A stretch of 64,000 bases of DNA. Origin: Halobacillus faecis (GTDB lineage: Bacteria > Bacillota > Bacilli > Bacillales > Halobacillaceae). Below, piece after piece: positions 29,026-38,429 of this stretch. The notes beneath the pieces are model-generated. The model was not told where the DNA came from. It was given only the letters and a program-made list of their open reading frames with translations, and did not search any database. Location of the stretch: the NCBI RefSeq assembly GCF_007991335.1, contig NZ_BJYD01000012.1:62001-126000 (forward strand). Direction: 5' to 3'. Numbering within the stretch: position 1 is the stretch's first letter; every line of letters begins with the position of its first letter. A program made the translations under genes and the position numbers.

Positions 29026-29098
<73 letters not shown>

Positions 29099-29105
29099 CT
29101 CCATA

Positions 29106-29141
29106 AAAAGCTTACGGAAATTATTCCGTAAGCTTTTTTGT
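29106..29141 (+). terminator. Intrinsic terminator after tRNA-Phe
   Basis: AAAAGCTTACGGAA and TTCCGTAAGCTTTT pair around ATTA, with further T. Confidence 0.9.
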
Positions 29142-29196
29142 ATGAAAAACATCTGAATTTGTTATGAACTTTAGTTAACTACCCTGCAGGATGTTG

Positions 29197-29335
29197 AAAA
29201 CTTGATTTAGAGATGGTCGTTTAGCTGAGGGAATGGTTAAATATCCAGGGCGTGCGCTTAAAATCTCTTTGGAATGCCTCCTAAGGCGTCTCCCGCACCC
29301 CCCATAGTAGTTTCAAAGCTAGCCGTAAGTATCGA
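29197..29335 (+). ncRNA. Probable c-di-AMP (ydaO/yuaA-type) riboswitch
   Basis: The 440-base gap before the M23 gene holds a G/C-rich structured block unlike its AT-rich surroundings. GAGGGAATGGTT, GCGCTTAAAATC, then CTCCCGCACCC and AAAGCTAGCCGTAAG follow the order of conserved ydaO blocks as I remember them (GGAGGAACC, GGUUAAUC, GUCCCGCACCC, CAGCUAACUCC). ACTT near 29200 can pair with AAGT at 29327-29330 as P1. This class often controls cell-wall hydrolases. No clear terminator follows within the next 200 bases. Called from memory, not by a covariance model. Confidence 0.6.
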
Positions 29336-29440
29336 AACTGAGTTTCTACAATAAGAAGTCTAGGTAAGATGAAAATAGTTTACTATAATGAATAATCTCA
29401 TATGAAAAAATGACTATCATTTCGTAATTTTGGTAAGAAT

Positions 29441-29457
29441 ATTATAACTATTTTACA
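29441..29457. promoter_or_regulatory. WalR-box-like site before the M23 gene
   Basis: ATTATA, five bases, TTTACA: the reverse form of the WalR repeat TGTWAH-N5-TGTWAH with one mismatch. WalRK lies 1.5 kb downstream and controls wall hydrolases. Confidence 0.35.
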
Positions 29458-29544
29458 TATTTGAATATCTATTTCTTATAAAACTTCCGTGTGATAGATT
29501 AAACTAGGAATAGTTTAGACAGGTGCATCAGGAGGATCATTATC

Positions 29545-30828
29545 ATGTGGAAGAAACTAGCTGTCACAGCGATTTCCGTCGTTAGTATTGGTGTAGGGAC
29601 GGCTTATGCCGAAAGTTCACTGCCGACGGTTTATCACGTATATATAGATGAACAACATGTGGGTATGGTAGAAAATCAAGCAGAGGTCAAATCGGAATTA
29701 CGCGAGCGCATGGAAGAGGCAGAAAAAGATCATAAAGAATTGAATCTTTCTTATAAGGAAGAAGTCTCCTTTAAGGAGCAGAAAGTGCTGTCTGTGAAAG
29801 ACGAATCATCAAAGGTCATGGATTCTCTTGAAAGTGAATTAACCTTAGTCGCGGACGTTATGCGCCTTCACATCAACGGAGATCCTGTCGCACACCTTCC
29901 AAATGAAGAGAAGGCAGAACAAGTCATCGAATTCGTGAAGGAGAAATACGTAGCAGAAGATGAACTTGAGATATTAGAAAAAGGGACGCCTGAGCTACCT
30001 GCTGTCGGTGAAACGAAGGTGATGGATGTCGGTTTATCGGTACCTGTCACAATGGAAGAAGATCAAGTCATTCTGCCGCAGGTCCATACGGTAGAGGAAG
30101 CAGTAGCAAGGGTGGAAGAAGGTCGTCCTTATCCAAGTAATCATTCTGAAACGACTACTTTCATGGGGATGATGGCTAAATCTAAAAAGCCACTTGCCGA
30201 TGTGGTCATAACTGAGAAAGAACGTAAGGAAGAGAAGATTCCCTATAAAGTAGAAACGAAAAAGACGGATGAACTCTATAAAGGTGAATCCAAAGTGAAA
30301 CAAGAAGGGGAAAATGGAAAAAGAGAGCTATTGATTGAGCGCACGTATCGAAATGATCAAGAAATAGAAGAAGAGACGGTTGAAAAAGAAGTTGTCAAAG
30401 AACCCGTGAAGAAGGTTATTCTGCAAGGGACGAAGAAAATCCCTTCTAGAGGTACTGGAGACTTTGCCTGGCCCGCTGTAGGCGGTGAAATTACCAGTAA
30501 GCAGGGAGAACGCTGGGGTCGCTATCATAAAGGGATCGACATTGCCGGTGTTTCTAATAAAACAATTAAAGCGGCTGACAATGGAAAAGTGATTGAAGCA
30601 GGATATCGAAACAGTTTTGGAAATAAAGTTGTCATTGATCACGGGAATGGATACGAGACGATTTACGCTCACCTTTCCTCGATCGGTGTCAAAAAAGGGC
30701 AGATCGTTAAAAGAGGAGAAAAAATTGGAGTCATGGGAACAACAGGTCGATCCACAGGAGTGCATCTTCATTTTGAAGTCCACAAGGATGGTTCACTCGA
30801 AAACCCTCTTTCCCACGTCTCTCCTTAA
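29545..30828 (+). CDS. Secreted M23 peptidase with G5-like domain
   Basis: 427-aa cell-wall endopeptidase, probably cutting peptide cross-bridges of peptidoglycan. Sec signal MWKKLAVTAISVVSIGVGTAYA; a Lys/Glu-rich middle; a G5-like domain (~220-300, TEKERKEEKIPYKVETKKTD...GTKKIPSRG) for wall binding; and the LytM/M23 domain with HKGIDIAG and HLHFEVH, the zinc motifs. Position next to walRK and a likely c-di-AMP riboswitch in its leader fit wall homeostasis. GGAGGATC precedes the ATG. Confidence 0.9.
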   Translation: MWKKLAVTAISVVSIGVGTAYAESSLPTVYHVYIDEQHVGMVENQAEVKSELRERMEEAEKDHKELNLSYKEEVSFKEQKVLSVKDESSKVMDSLESELTLVADVMRLHINGDPVAHLPNEEKAEQVIEFVKEKYVAEDELEILEKGTPELPAVGETKVMDVGLSVPVTMEEDQVILPQVHTVEEAVARVEEGRPYPSNHSETTTFMGMMAKSKKPLADVVITEKERKEEKIPYKVETKKTDELYKGESKVKQEGENGKRELLIERTYRNDQEIEEETVEKEVVKEPVKKVILQGTKKIPSRGTGDFAWPAVGGEITSKQGERWGRYHKGIDIAGVSNKTIKAADNGKVIEAGYRNSFGNKVVIDHGNGYETIYAHLSSIGVKKGQIVKRGEKIGVMGTTGRSTGVHLHFEVHKDGSLENPLSHVSP

Positions 30829-30858
30829 CCGCTATGATTGAGTCATAGCGGTTTTTTT
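30827..30858 (+). terminator. Intrinsic terminator after M23 gene
   Basis: AACCGCTATGA and TCATAGCGGTT pair around TTGAG, then seven T. Confidence 0.9.
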
Positions 30859-31058
30859 CTTTCCCCGTAAGCAAAGGATTGAAACGGGCGATGGTTGGTT
30901 GGAGTAAGATTTAGTAAGAGGATTAAGAAATAGGCATGATAAAAGTATAGGTGAAACGGCTGATTTCGAGAGAGGATTATGGTGAAATAAGACATTTAGC
31001 AGTAAATAAGTTAAAATAAAAGAAAGAAAAGATGACGAGGAAAGGGATGTGAAGCACT

Positions 31059-31763
31059 ATGGCACAGAAAATTTTAGTGGTCGATGACGAAAAACCCATT
31101 GCTGATATATTGAAATTCAACTTAGAAAAAGAGGGTTATCAAGTCGTTTGTGCATATGACGGAGATGAGGCAATTACGAAAGCAGATGAAGAAGAGCCGG
31201 AATTGATTCTTCTTGATATTATGCTGCCGAACAAAGACGGTAATGAAGTGTGCCGAGAAGTGAGGAAGCGTCATAATATGCCGATTATCATGTTGACGGC
31301 AAAAGATGCAGAGATTGATAAAGTACTCGGACTGGAAATGGGCGCAGATGACTATGTGACCAAGCCTTTCAGTAATCGGGAGTTGATTGCCCGTGTGAAG
31401 GCAAACCTGCGTCGTCAACAGCAGGAGCCTGAAGACAGCGCGCAGCAGACGAAAGATATTGAAATCGGCCGTCTGGCGATTCACCCGGATGCTTACACAG
31501 TGACTCGTGATGGAAATCATATTGAGTTGACTCACCGTGAGTTTGAACTGCTTCACTATCTTGCTCGTCATATCGGACAAGTCATGACTCGTGAACATTT
31601 GCTTGAGACGGTTTGGGGCTATGACTATTATGGTGACGTACGTACCGTCGACGTAACGGTAAGACGACTGCGTGAAAAAATTGAAGAGAATCCTAGTAAC
31701 CCAATGTGGATTGTTACCCGTCGCGGGGTTGGGTATTATTTGAGAAACCCAGAGCAGGATTAA
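31059..31763 (+). CDS. walR: Essential response regulator WalR
   Basis: 234-aa OmpR-class regulator of cell-wall metabolism. Receiver domain with phospho-Asp53 ([11 protein letters not shown]), Thr and Lys of the active site ([15 protein letters not shown]), then a winged-helix domain with the family end [28 protein letters not shown]. First gene of walRKHIJ-htrC. GAGGAAAGGG lies before the ATG; six bases separate it from walK. Confidence 0.98.
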   Translation: MAQKILVVDDEKPIADILKFNLEKEGYQVVCAYDGDEAITKADEEEPELILLDIMLPNKDGNEVCREVRKRHNMPIIMLTAKDAEIDKVLGLEMGADDYVTKPFSNRELIARVKANLRRQQQEPEDSAQQTKDIEIGRLAIHPDAYTVTRDGNHIELTHREFELLHYLARHIGQVMTREHLLETVWGYDYYGDVRTVDVTVRRLREKIEENPSNPMWIVTRRGVGYYLRNPEQD

Positions 31764-31769
31764 GCTTTT

Positions 31770-33608
31770 ATGAAAGAAGTGGGTTTCTTTCAGTCTGTTA
31801 GGCTGAAGCTGATTCTTGTATACATTTTGTTATTGTTATTGGGCATTCAAGTCATTGGTGTCTATTTTGTCGATCGATTGGAAGAGCAGCTCGAGACGAA
31901 CTTCACGAATTCAATCGAAGGACAGCTGAATTCATTGACCTACAGTTTGCAAAATGCGTTTAATACAGAGCGGGGAGAAGATACGCTGCCTTTGGACGCA
32001 GATCTACAAAGTCTTATTAATGATTTTAGCGATGACAACACAGATATTGGGAAACTATGGGTTGTAGATAATAACCAAAAAGTGCTTGCAGCTACGACAA
32101 CGAGTGACCAGTCTCCCATCGGGAAAAAAGTAACGGACTCCGCCATTACGAAGGTATTCTTGTTTGGGGAGGCCACAGAGCCTAAACCTTGGCGGGAAGA
32201 AGGGACCAACAACCGGCTGTTCCGTGGTACAAATCCGATTACGGATGAGTCCGGGGAAGAGATTGTAGGGGCTCTTTATTATGAAGTTTATATGAACGAT
32301 ATCTATGAACAACTTGGGGAAATCATCAGTATCTTCGCCAAAGGGACGGTCTTAGCCATTACAGTTACGGCTTTGCTCGGGATTTTGGTGGCAAGGACCA
32401 TCACAAAACCTCTGACAGAAATGAAGCGCCAGGCACAAGTCATGGCCACAGGGGACTTCTCACAGAAGGTTGATGTAAAAGGAAATGACGAAATTGGACA
32501 GTTGGGTCATACATTTAATGATCTGAACGATAAATTGAAGCTGGCGACAGCGACGACAGAAGGTGAACGCCGGAAGTTGAGCTCTGTGCTTTCCAATATG
32601 TCGGATGGTGTCATTGCAACAGACCGCCTCGGTGCCATCACACTAATGAATGCACCGGCCTCAAGATTAATTGGCCAGACATTTGAAGAAGTCCAGGGAC
32701 AATCTCTTGTGGATGTTCTTGACTTGAATGATCAAGTTGAAAATATCTCAGAGGTGGAAGAAGCAGGTTCTATGATCATTGATTTAAGCAGTGACGATAA
32801 CCACCTTCTTCTTAAAGCAAACTTTTCTGTGGTCGAAGATGAAAACCATGACATGAATGGTTTTATTACTGTGATCAGTGATGTGACCGAACAACAGCGT
32901 GTAGAGAAAGAAAGACGGGAGTTTGTTTCAAATGTATCTCATGAACTGCGTACGCCGCTGACGACAATGCGTAGTTATATAGAGGCATTGAACGATGGGG
33001 CATGGCAGGATCCGGACATTGCTCCAAGATTCCTTGATGTGACCCAAAATGAGACAGACCGTATGATCCGTTTAGTGAACGATCTTTTGCAGTTAACAAA
33101 AATGGATCATAAAGAAACGAGTCTGATGAAAGAGCGGGTGGAGTTTGTCAGCTTTTTTGACCGTGTCATTGATCGTTTTGAAATGAACAAAAATGAAAAA
33201 GTAGAGTTCATTCGCAACTTGTCGAACAAGAACATGTATGTGTGGATGGATAAAGATAAAATTACTCAAGTGCTGGATAATGTCATATCCAATGCTATCA
33301 AGTACTCTCCAGAAGGCGGGAGCATCCGGTTTAATGCTCATTCTACGAAGAAACAGCTGCGCGTAAGCATTACCGATGAAGGCATTGGAATGCCGCCAGA
33401 CACCGTCGATAAGATCTTTGATCGCTTTTATCGTGTCGATAAATCCCGTGCCAGAGAAATGGGAGGAACCGGACTGGGCCTTGCTATTGCCCGGGAAATG
33501 ATTGAAGCTCACCATGGGAAAATATGGGCGGAAAGCCGCGAAGGTAAGGGCACGACTGTCCACTTTACGTTACCGCTCATGAGTCAGAAGCGGAGGGGAC
33601 AGTCATGA
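31770..33608 (+). CDS. walK: Essential sensor histidine kinase WalK
   Basis: 612-aa kinase. First helix ~10-30, an extracytoplasmic Cache/PAS-like domain (~31-182), second helix ~183-205, HAMP (ARTITKPLTEMKRQAQVMATGDFSQKV), a cytoplasmic PAS (~260-370), HisKA with phospho-His391 (SHELRTPLTTMRSYIEAL) and the HATPase with N, G1 and G2 boxes (DNVISNAIKYSPEGG, DEGIGMPPD, GTGLGLAIA). Overlaps walH by four bases (ATGA). All family parts are intact. Confidence 0.98.
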   Translation: MKEVGFFQSVRLKLILVYILLLLLGIQVIGVYFVDRLEEQLETNFTNSIEGQLNSLTYSLQNAFNTERGEDTLPLDADLQSLINDFSDDNTDIGKLWVVDNNQKVLAATTTSDQSPIGKKVTDSAITKVFLFGEATEPKPWREEGTNNRLFRGTNPITDESGEEIVGALYYEVYMNDIYEQLGEIISIFAKGTVLAITVTALLGILVARTITKPLTEMKRQAQVMATGDFSQKVDVKGNDEIGQLGHTFNDLNDKLKLATATTEGERRKLSSVLSNMSDGVIATDRLGAITLMNAPASRLIGQTFEEVQGQSLVDVLDLNDQVENISEVEEAGSMIIDLSSDDNHLLLKANFSVVEDENHDMNGFITVISDVTEQQRVEKERREFVSNVSHELRTPLTTMRSYIEALNDGAWQDPDIAPRFLDVTQNETDRMIRLVNDLLQLTKMDHKETSLMKERVEFVSFFDRVIDRFEMNKNEKVEFIRNLSNKNMYVWMDKDKITQVLDNVISNAIKYSPEGGSIRFNAHSTKKQLRVSITDEGIGMPPDTVDKIFDRFYRVDKSRAREMGGTGLGLAIAREMIEAHHGKIWAESREGKGTTVHFTLPLMSQKRRGQS

Positions 33609-34978
33609 AAAAAGAAACCATGAAGTCCGTGATTTTGGTGATCCTCATCGCCTTTAGCTTAGTTTTGACCGTAGCCCTTTGGACGTATCAGCCTATGAAT
33701 GAACCGTTGGAAGAGGATGTATTCATTGAAGATACTAGATTAGAAAAAATAGGATCAGAGCGGACGATTCCGAATCTCGCACCTCCTGATGAGGTCGTTT
33801 TTCATGAGCAAAATTCCTATTTTACATTCAAAGATAATATTGACCTTACAGCCTTTTACCAACAACAGATGCAACAGTGGAACTTATCAAATTTTGATAC
33901 GAGTCCAAGAACAATCAATGTCGATAACCACAGTGAGATTGTGGAAATCATTTTCCCTGCGCATCTGCCGGTCCAAGTGATTAGTGATATCTTTAAAGTG
34001 AACGAAGGTATTCCGATGGAAGGACAGCAGGCCAACTTTAATCGGATCTTCTTATTGCGTCATTCCACAGAGGGAAGTGCCGCTTCTTCCTCTTCTTATG
34101 ATTTGTGGTTTGTAAATAGCGATGGGGAAGGCAGTGAAGTTACGCTTCAGGCAGATATCAGTGCGGCAGCTGGAGAACGCGCGATACAGGAAGTTGATAA
34201 TAAAGATGAGATGGTGGAAATGTCCCGTGTGGCTGACTTCCTGCAGATCAACCCTGAGGACCGCACGAATGCTTCACACATCTACGTACCTAAAAATCCT
34301 GTGAGTATATCGGAATATGTGCTGCAAACGGGAGCTGTAAACGTAAAACCGATTCAGAATGATATTTTCCCTTCAAATACGCGCGTGTTTAAGTCGCGTA
34401 CGAATAGCGGTGAAAATATCACTAAAACCATTCAAAGAAGGTTGACGCAGTATGATAAGAGGATGGAATATGATTTGACAATTCCGAACTCAGCAAACCA
34501 GAAGAACTTGACGGAATATGAGTTGTTTGTCCAAAGTATGGAGGACATAAATAGTCACTTGGGATGGACGGATGACTATCGTTTGAATTCAATCTTAAGT
34601 GGTCGGGATGAAGTTCGCTATCGCCTTTACTTTAATGACCGGCCTGTTCTTGAGAACGTGGAGACTTATAAATTGGCAAGTATCCAATTAAGTTACCAGC
34701 AAGGGCAGATCCAGGAATATGATCGTCCGCTTGTCCAGTACAGCAGTATCAACGAAAGCGAAACGAACCTCTTGTCCGGTGAGGAAGTTCTTTTGGATCT
34801 TCAACGAGATGGGGAATTAGAAACCTCAAGAATCAGGGATTTGAAGATCATGTACACACTTGAAGAACAAAGGAGCGAATTGGTGTACAGCTTGATTCCT
34901 GAATGGTACATGTTGACAAACAGCGGGTGGACGAAGGTATATCCAGAAGAAAAGTCTCAAAATGCAGAGGTATCGTAA
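33605..34978 (+). CDS. walH: WalK regulator WalH (YycH)
   Basis: 457-aa membrane-anchored negative modulator of WalK. One N-terminal helix (KSVILVILIAFSLVLTVALWTYQP), the rest extracytoplasmic; YycH-family features such as FTFKDNIDLTAFYQQQM and YDLTIPNSANQKNLTEYELF. In B. subtilis WalH and WalI contact WalK through their membrane helices. Starts in the walK stop and is followed 14 bases later by walI. Confidence 0.93.
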   Translation: MKKETMKSVILVILIAFSLVLTVALWTYQPMNEPLEEDVFIEDTRLEKIGSERTIPNLAPPDEVVFHEQNSYFTFKDNIDLTAFYQQQMQQWNLSNFDTSPRTINVDNHSEIVEIIFPAHLPVQVISDIFKVNEGIPMEGQQANFNRIFLLRHSTEGSAASSSSYDLWFVNSDGEGSEVTLQADISAAAGERAIQEVDNKDEMVEMSRVADFLQINPEDRTNASHIYVPKNPVSISEYVLQTGAVNVKPIQNDIFPSNTRVFKSRTNSGENITKTIQRRLTQYDKRMEYDLTIPNSANQKNLTEYELFVQSMEDINSHLGWTDDYRLNSILSGRDEVRYRLYFNDRPVLENVETYKLASIQLSYQQGQIQEYDRPLVQYSSINESETNLLSGEEVLLDLQRDGELETSRIRDLKIMYTLEEQRSELVYSLIPEWYMLTNSGWTKVYPEEKSQNAEVS

Positions 34979-34992
34979 CGAGGGGGTAAAAC

Positions 34993-35907
34993 ATGCAGTG
35001 GGGTCAAATCAAATCATTATTTATCATCAGCTTCTTAATCCTCGACCTCTTCCTGCTGCAGCAATTGTTAGGCAAGCAAGCGGAGGATGAAGTGGGGCAG
35101 ATCTCCACCGTTGCTGAAAGTATTGAAGCTGAACTGGAAGCGAACGACATTTCCATTGCGGACGATGCAATCCCGGAGGAATTACCAGAAGCTACTCCCA
35201 TTGAGTCGGAGAGTACGCATTCGTTTCCTGATGATGTGATGAGTCAAATCGAAGATATGGATGAAAGTGATAAAGAGGTCGAACTCAAAGAAGACAATCA
35301 AGTATTGCACGTCACTTTTGATGAACCTATAGAAGTGACAGAAGATACGATTCAAAGTGTGGTCACTGATGTTGTACCTTTTGCTTCCCGATATTCGTAT
35401 TGGGGATGGAATGAAGAGTCGGGCGCGGCTCTCTTTTTCCAGGCAAAAAATAATAAGACCGTTTATTTTAACAATAACGGATACTTGTTATTGAATATTG
35501 TCGACGGTGAAATGACGGGATATGTAGCAACGTTACTATCTTTTGAAGATGGAGAATACTCAGGGTCCTCCAGTGAAACGGAAGTCAACATTGAACCTCT
35601 CAGCGCCATTCGCATCCTGTTGAATCATAGTCTCATTGAACCCGGAGATGAAATCACATCGATGGATATCGGCTATCACACAAGCTACAGTCTTCCGGCC
35701 GGGGAGGAAAACGAAACGCAAGTGTTTGCCTCCACTTGGAAAGTGACGGTCAACGGAGACCGCAACCATTTTCTATACACCTTTGACGGGACGATCATTG
35801 AATATATCAATGAAGAATCCTTTATCTCGGATGTTAAAAGTGAGTATGGCTTAAAAAGTGCGGAAGAAGAGCAAACGGCAGCAAATGAAAATAGAGAAAC
35901 CAATTAA
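34993..35907 (+). CDS. walI: WalK regulator WalI (YycI)
   Basis: 304-aa partner of WalH with the same layout: an N-terminal helix ([22 protein letters not shown]) and an outer domain. The opening [21 protein letters not shown] is the YycI signature. The region from 40 to 105 is very acidic. GAGGGGG precedes the ATG. Lies between walH and walJ with only short gaps. Confidence 0.92.
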   Translation: MQWGQIKSLFIISFLILDLFLLQQLLGKQAEDEVGQISTVAESIEAELEANDISIADDAIPEELPEATPIESESTHSFPDDVMSQIEDMDESDKEVELKEDNQVLHVTFDEPIEVTEDTIQSVVTDVVPFASRYSYWGWNEESGAALFFQAKNNKTVYFNNNGYLLLNIVDGEMTGYVATLLSFEDGEYSGSSSETEVNIEPLSAIRILLNHSLIEPGDEITSMDIGYHTSYSLPAGEENETQVFASTWKVTVNGDRNHFLYTFDGTIIEYINEESFISDVKSEYGLKSAEEEQTAANENRETN

Positions 35908-35921
35908 ATGGAGTGTATGGG

Positions 35922-36716
35922 ATGAGCATGAGATTTAGTGTACTTGCTTCAGGCAGTACGGGGAACGCATTCTATATTGAATCGGGAGATGAGAGAATCT
36001 TAGTAGATGCAGGCCTGAGTGGGAAGAAAATGGAAGGGCTGCTTGATCAAGTCAACATTGATCCGCAATCATTATCACGAATCCTTGTCACTCATGAGCA
36101 TAGTGATCACATCAAAGGTCTTGGCATCATGGCAAGGCGCTACAATCTTCCTATCTACGCCAACGAAAAAACTTGGAATGCGATGGAAGGACAGATTGGC
36201 AAACTTTCTATCGACCAGAAGTTCCACTTTTCTATGGAAGAAACGAGGACATTCGGGGGGCTGGATGTAGAATCCTTTGCCGTTTCTCATGACGCGGCAG
36301 ACCCGATGTTTTATACGTTCCATAAGGATGGGAAGAAAATCGCCCTTGTCACCGATCTCGGTTATGTATCGGAACGGATTAAAAAAACAGTGGAAGGTGC
36401 CGATGCCTACATCTTCGAATCGAATCATGATGTAAGCATGCTTCGTATGGGACGTTACCCATGGAATGTTAAACGGCGTATATTAGGGGATTCCGGACAC
36501 GTATCCAATGAGGACTGTGCCCTGGCGCTCACGGATATTATTACGGATCAAACGAAAAGGATTTATCTTGCACATTTGAGTCTCGACAACAATATGAAAG
36601 ATCTAGCCCATATGTCTGTTAAAAATGTTTTAGAAGAGCGTGGATTTGAAGTGGGCAGCCACATTGAACTGCATGATACGGACCCACAGGAGGCCACACC
36701 AATCTTTGAGGTTTAA
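35922..36716 (+). CDS. walJ: Metallo-beta-lactamase-fold exonuclease WalJ (YycJ)
   Basis: 264-aa MBL-fold protein; relatives are 5' to 3' exonucleases involved in DNA mismatch repair or replication-division links. Zinc motif [17 protein letters not shown] and [11 protein letters not shown] are seen. ATG at 35922 is used: GGAG lies 8 bases before, whereas the GTG at 35913 touches it. ATG at 35928 is possible too. Fifth gene of the wal operon. Confidence 0.93.
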   Translation: MSMRFSVLASGSTGNAFYIESGDERILVDAGLSGKKMEGLLDQVNIDPQSLSRILVTHEHSDHIKGLGIMARRYNLPIYANEKTWNAMEGQIGKLSIDQKFHFSMEETRTFGGLDVESFAVSHDAADPMFYTFHKDGKKIALVTDLGYVSERIKKTVEGADAYIFESNHDVSMLRMGRYPWNVKRRILGDSGHVSNEDCALALTDIITDQTKRIYLAHLSLDNNMKDLAHMSVKNVLEERGFEVGSHIELHDTDPQEATPIFEV

Positions 36717-36796
36717 AAGGTTTTAAATAGTAAAGAATAAGGAAACAGTACCTTAGAAATCTACGGAGAGCGTAAGAAAGGTAAGGTGAAAGAGGC

Positions 36797-38023
36797 GTGG
36801 GTTATTATGATGATCATTCCCCTACCCGTCAGCAGAAACAACAGCGTAGGCGGTGGGTGATGCCGACGATTGTGGGAGGTATTTTAGGAGCCGTTCTTGT
36901 CTTACTGGCTTTGCCGGCGTTGGTTCAGACAGAGTTGCTTCCTTATGATATGACGATCCCCGAGGATGAGAGTGGACTTGTTGAAGATGATCAGGAGCTG
37001 ACGGGAGGCACGACTAAAAACGTCCAGCTAGATGTAAGTACCCAAATCACCGAAGTGGTTGAAAAAGTGACTCCCTCCGTTGTAGGAGTCGTCAATTTGC
37101 AGACCCGTCAAGATTTTTGGCAGCAGGAAGGCGACTCCGCCCAACAGGCAGGGGTAGGATCCGGTGTGATTTATAAAAAACAAGACGGTACCGCATATGT
37201 CGTGACGAACAACCACGTCATTGAAGGGGCGAGTGAAATTGAAGTCGTCCTTGCCGATGAAACAAGGGTTAAAGCCCAGCTGATCGGAGGAGATTTGTTT
37301 ACCGATCTCGCCGTTTTAAAAATGCCGGCTGATCAAGTCAAGCAAGTAGCGGAGCTAGGGACTTCAGAAAACTTGAAAGTCGGTGAGCCGGCCATTGCTA
37401 TCGGGAACCCTCTTGGTCTGAGTTTTGCAGGGTCGGTCACTCAAGGAATCATCAGTGGTAAGGAACGAGCAATTCCTCAGGACTTTAATGGAGATGGGAT
37501 GGAAGACTGGCAGGCGGAAGTCATTCAAACGGATGCAGCCATAAACCCCGGAAACAGTGGTGGAGCACTTATTAACATTGACGGTCAATTGATTGGCATT
37601 AATTCGATGAAAATTGCTCAGTCTTCAGTGGAAGGAATCGGTTTTGCTATTCCCATTGATTCAGCCAAGCCCATTATTGATGAATTGGAACAATATGGCC
37701 AGGTGAATCGTCCGTACATTGGTATTGAAGCTTATGGTCTAAATGAGGTACCGAGCTCTGAATGGAACAATACGCTAAACCTTCCTCAAGATGTAGAGGG
37801 TGGATTGTATATCCGCAGCATTCGACAAATGTCTCCAGCTGCTAAAGCAGGTCTCGAGCCATTGGATGTCATTACCTCTCTGGATGGAGAACCTGTGCGG
37901 GATATCATTGACTTGCGTAAATATCTGTACAATGAAAAAGATCCGGGGGATGAGATGGAAATCACGTATTACCGTGATGGTGAGCAAGCGACCACCACTC
38001 TGACACTAGGATCCCAAGAGTAA
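36797..38023 (+). CDS. htrC: HtrA-type serine protease HtrC (YycK)
   Basis: 408-aa membrane-anchored S1C protease. One helix at ~20-43, trypsin-like domain with His140 (NNHV), Asp170 (TDLAVLK) and Ser254 (GNSGGAL), and a single PDZ domain near 300-400 (GGLYIRSIRQMSPAAKAGLEPLDVI). It degrades or checks misfolded envelope proteins. Start is GTG at 36797 behind AAGGTGAAAGAGG. In B. subtilis rlmH (yydA) follows directly; here it is 15.8 kb away. Confidence 0.94.
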   Translation: MGYYDDHSPTRQQKQQRRRWVMPTIVGGILGAVLVLLALPALVQTELLPYDMTIPEDESGLVEDDQELTGGTTKNVQLDVSTQITEVVEKVTPSVVGVVNLQTRQDFWQQEGDSAQQAGVGSGVIYKKQDGTAYVVTNNHVIEGASEIEVVLADETRVKAQLIGGDLFTDLAVLKMPADQVKQVAELGTSENLKVGEPAIAIGNPLGLSFAGSVTQGIISGKERAIPQDFNGDGMEDWQAEVIQTDAAINPGNSGGALINIDGQLIGINSMKIAQSSVEGIGFAIPIDSAKPIIDELEQYGQVNRPYIGIEAYGLNEVPSSEWNNTLNLPQDVEGGLYIRSIRQMSPAAKAGLEPLDVITSLDGEPVRDIIDLRKYLYNEKDPGDEMEITYYRDGEQATTTLTLGSQE

Positions 38024-38029
38024 TTCACA

Positions 38030-38063
38030 GAAAAAGAGTATCCTTCATTGGATACTCTTTTTC
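38030..38063 (+). terminator. Intrinsic terminator after htrC
   Basis: GAAAAAGAGTATCC and GGATACTCTTTTTC pair around TTCATT; the T run is inside the stem. Confidence 0.85.
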
Positions 38064-38105
38064 ACGGTCAAAATTCGCTCTAGTTCTACAATATTCACCT
38101 TGATG

Positions 38106-38339
38106 TTATCCACAGGGTGTGAATAGTATTCTGGATAAGTGTCATATATGGTATCAGAAAATATGTTCGCCACCATATAGATTCAGTGATTGTGTATATG
38201 TGGATAATTTCCGTGGATAACCTGTTTATATTCAGGGGAAAGCTGTGAATATCAGAAAATTTACAAGGTTTGTGCATAAGTCTGTGGACAATTGTGGGTA
38301 ACTATTCTCGTTAGTCTGAATTTTCCACATGTGTATAAA
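38106..38339. other. DnaA-box cluster downstream of htrC
   Basis: Perfect boxes TTATCCACA (38106-38114) and TGTGGATAA (38199-38207). One-mismatch boxes: TCTGGATAA (38130-38138), CGTGGATAA (38212-38220), TGTGCATAA (38271-38279), TGTGGACAA (38283-38291), TGTGGGTAA (38293-38301), TTTTCCACA (38331-38339). Eight boxes in 234 bases, mostly in one orientation. B. subtilis has DnaA-box clusters outside oriC, one at yydA (rlmH), that restrain initiation; this is probably the same element. The 400-base gap holds no gene. Confidence 0.85.
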
Positions 38340-38429
38340 TGCAAGCGGGTTTTGCACGCTGTTTCTTCTTGTTTTCCATTGTTCCATTCCATCAAAAATT
38401 GTCTAATGGTAACGACAAACGATAATTAA

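Noticed and set aside
29210-29310. Degenerate tRNA after tRNA-Phe
   Set aside because: No T arm, no acceptor pairing; block order fits a ydaO-type riboswitch better.
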